Part shown: in pieces, positions 46,459 through 54,471 of the stretch
Layout of the letters: every line of letters begins with the position of its first letter
Position numbering within the stretch: position 1 is the stretch's first letter
Assembly (NCBI RefSeq): GCF_028583545.1
Contig: NZ_CP087106.1
Coordinates: 3,084,501 to 3,148,500 of the forward strand
Direction: 5' to 3'
From: Methylobacterium sp. NMS14P
GTDB lineage: Bacteria > Pseudomonadota > Alphaproteobacteria > Rhizobiales > Beijerinckiaceae
Length of the DNA: 64,000 nt
The notes under the pieces: model-generated
Database searches by the model: none
The model's input: only the letters and a program-made list of their open reading frames with translations
Told to the model about the DNA's origin: nothing
Translations under genes and position numbers: made by a program

Positions 46459-47736
46459 ATGACCAAGGCCCTCGAAGGCGTCCGCATCCTGGACTTCACC
46501 CACGTTCAATCCGGCCCGACCTGTACGCAGCTCCTGGCCTGGTTCGGCGCCGACGTCATCAAGGTCGAGCGGCCGGGCGTGGGCGACGCCACGCGCCAGC
46601 AGCTCCAGGACATCCCGGACGTGGACAGCCTCTATTTCACGATGCTGAACCACAACAAGCGGTCGATCACGCTCGATTCGAAGAACCCCAAGGGCAAGGA
46701 GGTTCTCTGGCGCCTGATCAAGGAATGCGACGTCCTGGTCGAGAATTTCGCGCCCGGCGCCCTCGCCCGCATGGGCCTGACCTGGGAGAAGATCCACGAG
46801 GCCAACCCGCGGATGATCCTGGCCTCCGTGAAGGGCTTCGGTCCGGGCCGCTACGAGGATTGCAAGGTCTACGAGAACGTCGCGCAGTGCGCCGGCGGCT
46901 CCGCCTCGACGACGGGCTTCCGCGACGGCATCCCGATGGTGACGGGCGCGCAGATCGGTGATTCCGGCACGGGCCTGCACCTCGCCCTCGGCATCGTCAC
47001 GGCGCTGTATCACCGCACCCAGAGCGGCCTCGGCCAGAAGGTCGACTGCGCCATGCAGGACGGCGTGCTCAACCTGTGCCGGGTGAAGCTGCGCGACCAG
47101 CAGAGGCTCGAGCACGGGCCGCTCAAGGAGTACAGCCAGTTCGGCGAGGGCATCCCGTTCGGCGAGGCGACCCCGCGCGCCGGCAACGATTCCGGTGGCG
47201 GCCAGCCGGGCCGCATCCTGCGCTGCAAGGGCTGGGAGCAGGATCCGAACGCCTACATCTACGTCATCACCCAGGCCGCCGTCTGGGAGCCGATCTGCGA
47301 CATCATCGGTGAGCCGGATTGGAAGACCGATCCGGACTACGCCACCCCGAAGGCCCGCCTGCCGCACCTCAACGAGATCTTCACGCGGATCGAGGCCTGG
47401 ACGATGAAGGTGTCCAAGTTCGAGGTGATGGACACCTTGAACAAGTACGACATCCCCTGCGGCCCGATCCTGTCGATGAAGGAAATCGCCGAGGACGAGT
47501 CGCTGCGGAAGACCGGCACCATCGTGGAGGTCGATCACCCGACCCGCGGCAAGTACCTGACGGTGGGCAACCCCATCAAGCTGTCGGCGAGCCCGAGCGA
47601 GGTGAGCCGCTCGCCGCTCCTCGGCGAGCACACCGAGGAGATCCTGCGCTCCGTGCTCGGCTATTCCGAGGCCGAGGTCGGCGAGATCTCCGAATCCGGC
47701 GCGATCGGCGTGGTCCAGAAGATCGCGGCGGAGTGA
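46459..47736 (+). CDS. frc: Formyl-CoA:oxalate CoA-transferase (class III)
   Basis: A 425-residue protein from the ATG at 46459; Oxalobacter FRC is 428. The catalytic Asp is Asp168 in [15 protein letters not shown], and the mobile glycine loop GGGQPG is present (SGGGQPGRI). [34 protein letters not shown] and [10 protein letters not shown] are class III CoA-transferase motifs. It moves CoA from formyl-CoA to oxalate, releasing formate. The partner oxalyl-CoA decarboxylase (oxc) is not in this window. A formyltransferase-fold gene follows 191 bases later. Confidence 0.93.
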   Translation: MTKALEGVRILDFTHVQSGPTCTQLLAWFGADVIKVERPGVGDATRQQLQDIPDVDSLYFTMLNHNKRSITLDSKNPKGKEVLWRLIKECDVLVENFAPGALARMGLTWEKIHEANPRMILASVKGFGPGRYEDCKVYENVAQCAGGSASTTGFRDGIPMVTGAQIGDSGTGLHLALGIVTALYHRTQSGLGQKVDCAMQDGVLNLCRVKLRDQQRLEHGPLKEYSQFGEGIPFGEATPRAGNDSGGGQPGRILRCKGWEQDPNAYIYVITQAAVWEPICDIIGEPDWKTDPDYATPKARLPHLNEIFTRIEAWTMKVSKFEVMDTLNKYDIPCGPILSMKEIAEDESLRKTGTIVEVDHPTRGKYLTVGNPIKLSASPSEVSRSPLLGEHTEEILRSVLGYSEAEVGEISESGAIGVVQKIAAE

Positions 47737-47927
47737 TCGGTTTCTGACGATCCGCGGTCGAGGACCCGGATCGCTGATGTTACATTCCGGGGCCGTGCGT
47801 GCCGCGCGGCCCCGGATACCGGGTGACGCCGTTCGACAGCCGGGGCACGGTCGCGCGCCGCCGAGCCCGCGTTCGGTCCGTTCCTTCCCGGCCCCGCTCA
47901 GGGCCCGGACGACACCCAGGAGCCTGC

Positions 47928-48860
47928 ATGCGCATCGCCTTCATCGGTCAACAGGATTTCGGAAAAGCGGTCCTGGAGGCGTTCCTCGAACGAGGCGATG
48001 AGGTTGCGGCGGTGTTCTGCGCGCCCGAGAAGCCCGGCGCCAAGCCGGACGTCCTGAAGACGGCGGCCGTTGAGAAGGGGCTGACGGTCTTCCAGTTCCC
48101 CAGCCTGAAGAGCCCCGAGGCCGAGGCCGCGATGCGCGGCCTGAACGCCGATATCGGCATCATGGCCTACGTGCTCCAGTTCGCGCCGCAGAGCTTCGTC
48201 AACATCCCGAAGCATGGCACCATCCAGTATCATCCGAGCCTGCTACCGCGTTACCGCGGCCCGTCGTCGATCAACTGGCCGATCGCCCGGGGCGAGCTGC
48301 AGACCGGCCTGACGATCTTCCGGCCCACCGACGGCCTCGACGAGGGCCCGGTGATCCTGCAGAAATCCTGCTCGATCGGCGCCGACGCGACCCTGGGCGA
48401 CGTCTACTTCGACAACCTGTTCCCGATGGGCGTCGCGGCCATGCTCGAGGCGGCCGATCTGGTCGTGGCCGGTCAGCATGTCGAGATCGATCAGGATGAG
48501 GACGCCGCGAGCTACGAGGGCTGGTTCCGCGCCGCCGAGGCGGAGATCCACTGGTCGTCCCACGCCGAGCAGATCTACAACCTGATCCGCGCGGCCAACC
48601 CGGCGCCCGGTGCCTGGACCACGCACAACGGCAAGAAGCTCCAGATCTTCGATTGCAGCCTGCATCGGATCCGCAAGCTCGCCGACGTCGTGGGCAAGCC
48701 GGGCGAGGTGGTCGCCGTCGACGGCGACGGGTTCAGCGTCTGCGCCCAGGGCGGCCGGATCGAGATCCGAAAGGTCAAGGCGGAGGGCGGCAAGAAGGTC
48801 GCGGCGGCCGAATTCGCCCGTGACGTCGGGCTGGCGGTCGGGCAGGTTCTCGGGCGCTAG
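47928..48860 (+). CDS. Formyltransferase-fold protein resembling the hydrolase domain of 10-formyltetrahydrofolate dehydrogenase
   Basis: A 310-residue protein from the ATG at 47928, preceded by GGAG. The N-terminal domain starts MRIAFIGQQDFGKAVLEAF and has IQYHPSLLPRYRGPSSINW and the catalytic Asp in GLDEGP; the C-terminal part has ASYEGWFRAAEAEIHW and NLIRAANPAPGAWT. These features match the ALDH1L1-type hydrolase domain more closely than methionyl-tRNA formyltransferase, whose NxH is QxH here. It should use 10-formyltetrahydrofolate or a related formyl donor. Its place beside frc suggests a role in passing formyl groups between folate and oxalate metabolism (inference). Automated pipelines would probably name it fmt-like. 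Confidence 0.83.
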   Translation: MRIAFIGQQDFGKAVLEAFLERGDEVAAVFCAPEKPGAKPDVLKTAAVEKGLTVFQFPSLKSPEAEAAMRGLNADIGIMAYVLQFAPQSFVNIPKHGTIQYHPSLLPRYRGPSSINWPIARGELQTGLTIFRPTDGLDEGPVILQKSCSIGADATLGDVYFDNLFPMGVAAMLEAADLVVAGQHVEIDQDEDAASYEGWFRAAEAEIHWSSHAEQIYNLIRAANPAPGAWTTHNGKKLQIFDCSLHRIRKLADVVGKPGEVVAVDGDGFSVCAQGGRIEIRKVKAEGGKKVAAAEFARDVGLAVGQVLGR

Positions 48861-48872
48861 GCCCACCGCGCT

Positions 48873-49544
48873 TCAGGTCGACTCCGGCGCCGCCGGCCGC
48901 GCCGCGTTCAGGCCGTAGCCGCGGAAGCGCTCGACCGTGGCGCCGATCTCGTCGTCGGACAGGATGATCGGCGTCCCGATCTGCCGCGCGACGGCGTATT
49001 GCTGGCAGAGCGTCTCCAGCTCGACGGCGAGCCACAGCGCCTTCTCCAGGCTCGCGCCGGCCGCGATCATGCCGTGGTTGGCGAGGAGGCAGACGTTGCG
49101 GTCGACGAGCGCCGCGAGGGCGAGGTCCGAGAGCTCCGCGGTGCCGTACGGCGCGTAGGGCGCGCAGCGCACCGTCGGACCGCCGAAGGCCGCGATCATG
49201 TAGTGGACCGCCGGGACGGCCTCCCCGCAGATCGCGAAGGCCGTGCAGTAGACCGGATGCGCGTGGACCACCGCGTGGAATTCCGGACGGGACGCCAGGA
49301 TGTCCCGGTGGAAGCGCCACTCCGATGACGGCTTCCGATCCGGCGCGTGCGCGCCGTCGAGGCCCATCCGGACCACGTCGTCCGGTCCGGTCCGCTCCGT
49401 GGGCATGCCGGAGGGCGTGATCAGGAGCCCGTCGCGGAAGCGCACCGAGACATTGCCCGACGTGCCGCGGTTCAACCCCTGGGCGTCGAGCGCCCGTGCC
49501 GCCTCCACGACGCTCTCCCGCGCGATCCGCTCGTCCCTGTCCAT
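48873..49544 (-). CDS. Class II aldolase/adducin family protein
   Basis: A 223-residue protein. The zinc-binding histidines are in VVHAHPVYCTAFA and LLANHGMIAAG, and the N-terminal GTSGNVSVRFRDGLLITPSG is the phosphate-binding loop of fuculose-phosphate-type aldolases. It probably cleaves or forms a small hydroxy-aldehyde or hydroxy-acid. It follows oxlT by 113 bases on the same strand, and a hairpin lies between them. Convergent with the formyltransferase-fold gene, 12 bases apart. Confidence 0.9.
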   Translation of the reverse strand: MDRDERIARESVVEAARALDAQGLNRGTSGNVSVRFRDGLLITPSGMPTERTGPDDVVRMGLDGAHAPDRKPSSEWRFHRDILASRPEFHAVVHAHPVYCTAFAICGEAVPAVHYMIAAFGGPTVRCAPYAPYGTAELSDLALAALVDRNVCLLANHGMIAAGASLEKALWLAVELETLCQQYAVARQIGTPIILSDDEIGATVERFRGYGLNAARPAAPEST

Positions 49545-49582
49545 GCCCGATCTCCGGAAGGCCTGGTTCCCGGTATGCAGGA

Positions 49583-49612
49583 AGCCCGGCGCCGTAAAGT
49601 CGGCGCCGGGCT
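49583..49612 (-). terminator. Hairpin between oxlT and the aldolase gene
   Basis: A perfect 12-base-pair stem AGCCCGGCGCCG / CGGCGCCGGGCT with a six-base loop lies 45 bases after the oxlT stop and 39 before the aldolase start. The T-run is weak. It may terminate the oxlT message or attenuate the aldolase gene. Confidence 0.55.
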
Positions 49613-49657
49613 CATTCGTGTCGGTTCGGCGCCGCGGCGCCGGACGATCGGGGCCTT

Positions 49658-50935
49658 CTACTGGGCCAGCACCGGCGCGAGGCCTGCCTCGGGCTTCTTG
49701 GTGTAGGCGGCGCGCATCGGCTTGAGGACGAACAGCGCCAGCAGGGCCGCCAGGATGTTGAGGGCCGCGGCCGCCAGGAAGACCGTGTGCCAGCTCCCGG
49801 TCATGGTCGTGAGCACGCTGGTGTAGGGGACGATCAGCGCCGCCGTGCCTTTGGCAGTGTAGAGCAGGCCGGCATTGGTCGCCGCGTACTTCGAGCCGAA
49901 CGTGTCGCCGCAGGTTGCCGGGAACAGCGAGTAGATCTCGCCCCAGGCGAAGAACACGAGACCGGTCAGCAGCACGAAGGCGATCGGGTTCTGGCCGAAC
50001 TGGCTCAGCGCGTAGATGCCGAGGCCCTCGATCGCGAAGGACAGGAACATCGTGTTCTCACGGCCGATATGGTCGGAAACCCAGCCGAAGAACGGACGTG
50101 TCACGCCGTTGAGCACCCGGTCGAGTGTCGCCGCGAAGGTCAGCGCCGGCAGCGTGATCCCGAGGAGCGAGACCGGGACGTCGGCGATCTTGAAGTCCTT
50201 GGCGATCGGACCGAGCTGCGCGGTGGCCATCAGTCCGCCGGCGGCCATCATGACGAACATCGCGTACATGACCCAGAAGATCGGCGTGCGGACCATCTCG
50301 GAGGGCTTGTAGTCGCGCTTCGACTGGCTGACCCGGGCGACCTCCGGAACCTGCCCCTTGGCCGGCGACCGCAGGAACAGGGCGATCAGCATGACGATCA
50401 CGCCCTGCCCGATGCCGAAGTAGAAGAACGCCGCTTCGTAACCCTGCGACTTGATCATCGCCTGGATCGGCACGACCGTCAGCGCCGAGCCCGCGCCGAA
50501 GCCCATGGCGGTGATGCCGGCGGCGAGGCCGCGGCGGTCGGGGAACCACTTCAGCGAGTTGCCGACGCAGGTTCCGTAGACCGCGCCCGCGCCGGTGCCG
50601 CCGATCGCGGCCGCGATGTAGAGCACCGTGAGCGAATCCGCGTAGGAATTGATCACCCAGGCGACGGCGCAGAGCAGGCCGCCGAACAGCGTCACGATCC
50701 GCGGGCCGTACTTATCGACGAACCAGCCCTCGATCGGGACCAGCCACGTCTCGGTAACCACGAACAGCGTGAAAGCCACCTGGATCGCCGCGCGATCCCA
50801 GCCGTGCCGCTCCTGCATCGGGCTCACGAAGAAGGTCCAGCCGTACTGCATGTTGGCAATCATGCACATGCAGACGACGCCGAAGGCGAGTTGCAGCCAG
50901 CGGCCGCGCCCCACCGGTTTGACGATCTCGGACAT
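49658..50935 (-). CDS. oxlT: Oxalate/formate antiporter-like MFS transporter
   Basis: A 425-residue protein with twelve hydrophobic segments. MQYGWTFFVSPMQERHGWDRAAIQVAFTLFVVTETWLVPIEGWFVDKYGPR and GTGAGAVYGTCVGNSLKWFPDRRGLAAGI are the family signatures of OxlT-type carriers. It would exchange oxalate for formate across the inner membrane, matching frc upstream. Substrate assignment rests on family and context. Start is the ATG at 50933-50935. The GntR regulator gene is divergent, 479 bases away. Confidence 0.88.
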   Translation of the reverse strand: MSEIVKPVGRGRWLQLAFGVVCMCMIANMQYGWTFFVSPMQERHGWDRAAIQVAFTLFVVTETWLVPIEGWFVDKYGPRIVTLFGGLLCAVAWVINSYADSLTVLYIAAAIGGTGAGAVYGTCVGNSLKWFPDRRGLAAGITAMGFGAGSALTVVPIQAMIKSQGYEAAFFYFGIGQGVIVMLIALFLRSPAKGQVPEVARVSQSKRDYKPSEMVRTPIFWVMYAMFVMMAAGGLMATAQLGPIAKDFKIADVPVSLLGITLPALTFAATLDRVLNGVTRPFFGWVSDHIGRENTMFLSFAIEGLGIYALSQFGQNPIAFVLLTGLVFFAWGEIYSLFPATCGDTFGSKYAATNAGLLYTAKGTAALIVPYTSVLTTMTGSWHTVFLAAAALNILAALLALFVLKPMRAAYTKKPEAGLAPVLAQ

Positions 50936-51414
50936 ACCGTTCCCTCCTGGGCAGTATTATTGTTGGGCTACGTGCTCGGACCGGTTCTATGCCCTGCCGC
51001 AGCGCGGCTTGGCAGAACAAGTTGGCCGGGATGCTTCGAAAAATTCTTGGCCCGCGGGCAAATAATGTCTGAAGTACAAAGGCACGCCCGTCGGAACCAC
51101 AACTCATCTTCTGTGGTCGACGGTATGCCAGCAGAATGGTGCTGCTATCGCCCGAATCTGTCAATCGGACCTGCAGAAAAATACAGGTTTTCGGGATTGG
51201 ATTAAACCCTATGGCGAAAACGTGGGTGCCGGGGCACCGGATTGCGGTTGTACCCGCACAACTTTTGAGGCGCCGAATGCCGGCAAAGGTCACAGGTCTG
51301 TGGGACCGCTCCGCAATCGACTAGGATCTTGCCAAGGTTTGGGTTAGGTCGTCTGAGAGCGCACGACAGAGAATGCGTGCGAGACATCATGCGTGCGAGC
51401 TGACTGGACGAGGG
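50936..51414. other. AT-richer divergent intergenic region
   Basis: 479 bases between oxlT and the GntR gene, with visibly less GC than the surroundings (57% in bases 51241-51300 by count). The frames here are short. It has a dyad GGTGCC-GG-GGCACC at 51225-51238, and GGTATGCCAG at 51122-51131, whose exact complement recurs at 52426-52435. It should contain the promoters of oxlT and the GntR gene; part could be a decayed mobile or repeat sequence. Confidence 0.5.
51225..51238. promoter_or_regulatory. Inverted repeat upstream of the GntR gene
   Basis: GGTGCC-GG-GGCACC is a perfect 6+6 dyad, 177 bases before the GntR start and inside the shared oxlT/GntR promoter gap. An operator is possible, but it does not match the TGGTATACAA site before frc. 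Confidence 0.25.
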
Positions 51415-52107
51415 ATGTCGAATTCCGAACCGCTGAGCGTGAAGCCCATCGTCGCCAGCTCCAGTCTCCGGACATTGGCCTACGAGGCGCTCAAGACGGC
51501 CATCACCAACATGGACATCTACGGGCGTCCGGACGAGGTGCGGCTCGACGAGCGCAAGCTGTCGCAGGATCTCGGTGTCAGCCGCACGCCGGTGCGCGAG
51601 GCACTGACGGTTCTGGAGCAGGAAGGCTTCGTCCGCTCCGAAGCGCGGCGCGGCGTCTTCGTGATCAAGAAGAACAAGCGCGAGATCGTCAGCATGATCC
51701 ACGCGTGGACGGCGCTGGAGAGCATGGCGGCCCGTCTCGCCTGCGCGCGCGCCACCGACGCGCAACTGCGCTCCCTGCGCGAATCGTTTCCGGAGTTCTT
51801 CGAGGGGCAGCCGTCCGAGCACATTGACGAGTACTCGGATGCGAACATCCGCTTCCATCAGCGCATCATCGCGCTGGGTCACTGCGAGGCGATCGCCGAT
51901 CTGACCAGCAACCTGCTGATGCATGTCCGCGGCATCCGCAGCACCGCGCTCCGGCAGGGCGACCGGGCGGAACGCTCGATCCGGGAGCACGTCGCCATCA
52001 TCTCGGCGCTCGAAGCCCGCGATGCCGATCTGGCCGAGCGGCTCGTCCGAGAGCACGGTCTCGGGCTGGCTCAACACGTCGACACCTACGGCGACTACCT
52101 GGACTGA
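51415..52107 (+). CDS. GntR-family (FCD) transcription regulator
   Basis: A 230-residue protein from the ATG at 51415, preceded by GAGGG; a frame from 51373 has no ribosome site. The winged helix is LRTLAYEALKTAITNMDIYGRPDEVRLDERKLSQDLGVSRTPVREALTVLEQEGFVRSEARRGVFV, and the helical FCD domain follows with metal-binding residues in SDANIRFHQRIIALGHC and the last His in SIREHVAIISAL. It probably controls oxlT and frc in response to an organic acid. Confidence 0.9.
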   Translation: MSNSEPLSVKPIVASSSLRTLAYEALKTAITNMDIYGRPDEVRLDERKLSQDLGVSRTPVREALTVLEQEGFVRSEARRGVFVIKKNKREIVSMIHAWTALESMAARLACARATDAQLRSLRESFPEFFEGQPSEHIDEYSDANIRFHQRIIALGHCEAIADLTSNLLMHVRGIRSTALRQGDRAERSIREHVAIISALEARDADLAERLVREHGLGLAQHVDTYGDYLD

Positions 52108-52239
52108 TCGGCCCTCAAACCCGGTCTGACGGTTGTCTCGCGGGCGTTGCGTGCCGTGGCATCCGTGATCCGGCCTGCGCCCGCTAGACGGGTGCCATCG
52201 ATCGGGCTGAGTCTCGCCAGCTTTGATGCCGAACTGAGC

Positions 52240-52253
52240 CGCGATCGATCGCG
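52240..52253. promoter_or_regulatory. Perfect palindrome CGCGATCGATCGCG
   Basis: A 14-base self-complementary sequence 133 bases after the GntR stop. It lacks a hairpin loop and T-run, so terminator function is unlikely; an operator or chance palindrome are both possible. Confidence 0.25.
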
Positions 52254-52327
52254 TGTCTCAAATTCGATCGCTCGCTATGATTGCTGCGGCGCAAAATTTC
52301 GATGTCCGAGTGTCCGCACGTCCCCTG

Positions 52328-52474
52328 TCAGCTATCTACTTTGATGCATGACACTGCGGCATTCTTGCTCAATGCGCGCTTGGGCACGCATTCCATGCAT
52401 GCACGGCATAATCGGCATTCGTAATCTGGCATACCAAGTTGCGTGGCGGCATGACACGTATCGCATCGCAACAT
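52328..52474 (-). CDS. Possible small Cys-rich (zinc-ribbon-like) protein, 48 aa
   Basis: A 48-residue frame from the ATG at 52472-52474 in the AT-richer region. Eight cysteines include MLRCDTCH at the start and YECRLCRACMECVP, i.e. repeated CxxC pairs that could bind zinc or an Fe-S cluster. No Shine-Dalgarno sequence is seen upstream, and the Cys spacing arises partly from repeated GCA triplets, so it may be chance. Confidence 0.3.
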   Translation of the reverse strand: MLRCDTCHAATQLGMPDYECRLCRACMECVPKRALSKNAAVSCIKVDS

Positions 52475-52504
52475 GAGGCGGTTCAGACCGCGCCGGAGAG
52501 TCCG

Positions 52505-52654
52505 ATGATCGCCAGCTTCCTCGCCATCTTTGTCGCCTTCGCCGCCTGCCAGGCGCTGCTGACCGTGAAGTTCGCGGATTTCCTCTCCGCTGCCGAGGGG
52601 GGCCGTGAGACCGCGGAGCCGACCGCCGACGTCGGGTCCGCGAAGCTCGCCTGA
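52505..52654 (+). CDS. Small single-pass membrane protein, 49 aa
   Basis: A 49-residue protein from the ATG at 52505, with GGAGAG six bases upstream. One membrane helix (IASFLAIFVAFAACQALLTV) is followed by a short acidic tail. No family recognised. It lies 108 bases before the HD-GYP gene. Confidence 0.55.
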   Translation: MIASFLAIFVAFAACQALLTVKFADFLSAAEGGRETAEPTADVGSAKLA

Positions 52655-52762
52655 GGACAGAGCGAGTCCGCGGCGCCAGCGACTGCGTAGGGGTAACGCT
52701 TTCCTCAAATTTTACGCGTAGGGTGAACTGATCGTTGACCGTGCGGGCGAGGAGCTACCGCG

Positions 52763-53836
52763 TTGGCCCTCGGCGCCGCATCGCGTTTCTCGGACGGGCC
52801 CTTCGTCCTGCTCGTCTCGGATCGTCCGTCCGAGCGATTGGCCCTCGAGCGCGCGATCGCGCTGGTCATGGACTGCCGGGCGATCCCGCCCGGTGTCCCG
52901 CTGCCGTCAGGGCGGCCACATCTCGTCATCCTGGACCTGCCGCCAGCCCATAGCGCCAAGCTGCAAGCCACACTCGCCCATCACGGACCGCCGGTCCCGC
53001 GCCTCGTCCTCGTGCGCGGCGAACCCATGCCGGCCGCTCGCTACCTCCGTCAGCTGCCGGCCGCGTCGCCGCGGCAGCTCGTATTGGCGAACGTCTTCGC
53101 TATGGTCGAGGAGGCGACGCGCTCCGCTCAGTTGCGGCAGCGACGGCTCCTGGAGCGCGTCTCGGGCGCCACCGCCGCCGTCGCCGAGATCTTCGACAGC
53201 GCTGCCCTCGGGGCCCGGCTGCAGCGTGCCGACGCGGATCGCGGAACCGAGCTGGTTCTCGCGGCCGTCTCCGAGGTCGGGATTGCCGAGTGGCTCGCCG
53301 AGGTGTGGCGCCACGAGATCGGTGTTTACCAGCACACTCTCGGTGTCGCTGGCCATGCCGCGACCTTCGGCTCGCAGATCGGGCTCAGTCAGACCGACCT
53401 GGCGTTGCTGGTGCGCTCGGCGCTGCTGCACGACATCGGCAAGGCGCGTATTCCCGTAGAGATCCTCAACAAGCCGGGGCCGCTCAATCCCGAGGAATTG
53501 CGGCTGATGCAGCGCCATCCCGATATCGGCGCCGATCTGCTTCGCGTGCACGGCGATTTCGAGGAGGCGGTGATCGACGTGGTCCGTCATCACCACGAGC
53601 GTCTTGACGGAAAGGGCTATCCCGATCGGCTGTCCGGTCCGGCAATCTCGGACCTCGTGCGGATCGTGACGATCTGCGACGTGTTCTCCGCCCTCACCGA
53701 GCGGCGAACCTATCGGCAGCCTGCCACTCCCGCGGAAGCGCTGTCGATCATGGCCGACAGCGCCGGGCACCTGGATCCGGATCTCCTGCGCGCCTTCGCG
53801 CCCTCCATGCTCAAGGGCAGCGCCCTGGCGGCCTGA
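52763..53836 (+). CDS. HD-GYP domain protein with REC-like N-terminus
   Basis: A 357-residue protein from a TTG at 52763 with GAGGAG upstream; no ATG or GTG gives a better start. Residues 10-120 look like a degenerate receiver (FVLLVSDRPSERLALERA, LVILDLPPAH). The HD-GYP domain follows with HDIGKARIPVEILNKPGPLNPEELRLMQRHPDIGADLL and VRHHHERLDGKGYPD, complete for cyclic di-GMP phosphodiesterase activity. It would lower c-di-GMP in response to a partner signal. A CAP lipoprotein gene follows 102 bases later. Confidence 0.9.
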   Translation: MALGAASRFSDGPFVLLVSDRPSERLALERAIALVMDCRAIPPGVPLPSGRPHLVILDLPPAHSAKLQATLAHHGPPVPRLVLVRGEPMPAARYLRQLPAASPRQLVLANVFAMVEEATRSAQLRQRRLLERVSGATAAVAEIFDSAALGARLQRADADRGTELVLAAVSEVGIAEWLAEVWRHEIGVYQHTLGVAGHAATFGSQIGLSQTDLALLVRSALLHDIGKARIPVEILNKPGPLNPEELRLMQRHPDIGADLLRVHGDFEEAVIDVVRHHHERLDGKGYPDRLSGPAISDLVRIVTICDVFSALTERRTYRQPATPAEALSIMADSAGHLDPDLLRAFAPSMLKGSALAA

Positions 53837-53846
53837 TCCGGTCCCG

Positions 53847-53866
53847 GCGTGGCGCCGGCGCCACGC
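53847..53866 (+). terminator. 20-base perfect palindrome after the HD-GYP gene
   Basis: GCGTGGCGCCGGCGCCACGC begins 11 bases after the HD-GYP stop and can fold into an 8-base-pair stem with a four-base loop. No T-run follows, so it may be a weak or Rho-dependent terminator or a protein-binding site. Confidence 0.4.
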
Positions 53867-53938
53867 TGCTCGGCGGGATCGTCCGGACGCACCGGGCGCC
53901 GCGCTTTCGCCGCAACCGCGCCGGAGGGAGGCGGTCCC

Positions 53939-54457
53939 GTGACACTCACCGCCGACCGGACCGTGCCCAAGCTCAGTCTCGCCCTCGCCGCCGCCCTCCT
54001 GCTGGCCCTGTCCGGGTGCGGCGGCCTCTCGGTCCTGCCCGAGACTTCCGTCGAGAACGCGACGCACACCGCCGTGCTCGACGAGGTCGCCGCCGCCGCG
54101 GCGATCTCCGCATACCGGGTCCAGCACGGTCTGAGCCCGGTCGTGGTCGATTCGGTTCTCGTGAAGGCGGCGGCCTTCCAGGCCGGCAACAACGCCCGCC
54201 GCGGCCAGCTCAGCCACGATGTCGGCGGCAGCTTCACCTCGCGCATGGCGTCGGCCGGGCTCGCGAGATCCTGGGCGGCCGAGAATCTGAGCGCCGGGTC
54301 CGAGACCCTGGAGCAGGTGCTCGCCCGCTGGAAGGCCAGTCCCGAGCACAACAAGAACATGCTGTTGCCGCAGATCCGCAGGATCGGGATCGCCCGGGTC
54401 GATGCCCCCACCACGCGATACAAGCGCTTCTGGGCGCTCGTGATGGCCGGCGGCTGA
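53939..54457 (+). CDS. CAP-domain (SCP-like) lipoprotein
   Basis: A 172-residue protein from a GTG at 53939, preceded by GGAGGGAGG. The lipobox is LLALSGC, giving an outer-membrane or periplasmic lipoprotein. The CAP domain shows ISAYRVQHGLSPVVVDSVLVKAAAFQAGNNARRGQLSHDV, SWAAENLSAG and WKASPEHNKNMLLPQIRRIGIA, the family's His/Glu motifs. Function of bacterial CAP proteins is mostly unknown. Confidence 0.88.
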   Translation: MTLTADRTVPKLSLALAAALLLALSGCGGLSVLPETSVENATHTAVLDEVAAAAAISAYRVQHGLSPVVVDSVLVKAAAFQAGNNARRGQLSHDVGGSFTSRMASAGLARSWAAENLSAGSETLEQVLARWKASPEHNKNMLLPQIRRIGIARVDAPTTRYKRFWALVMAGG

Positions 54458-54471
54458 CGCGCCGCGGCGTC

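Larger units (their letters stand above)
52108..52504. other. AT-richer intergenic region after the GntR gene
   Basis: 397 bases without a clear gene. Bases 52261-52440 are about half GC, well below the rest of the window. It holds a palindrome CGCGATCGATCGCG (52240-52253) and a Cys-rich reverse-strand frame (52328-52474). Confidence 0.5.

Noticed and set aside
47928-48860. Housekeeping methionyl-tRNA formyltransferase
   Set aside because: The Fmt Asn of NxH is Gln, the C-terminal motifs match the ALDH1L1 hydrolase domain, and the def-fmt arrangement is absent.
53847-53866. Attachment site or recombination site after the HD-GYP gene
   Set aside because: A single perfect palindrome with no second copy, integrase or mobile gene nearby; a hairpin is simpler.
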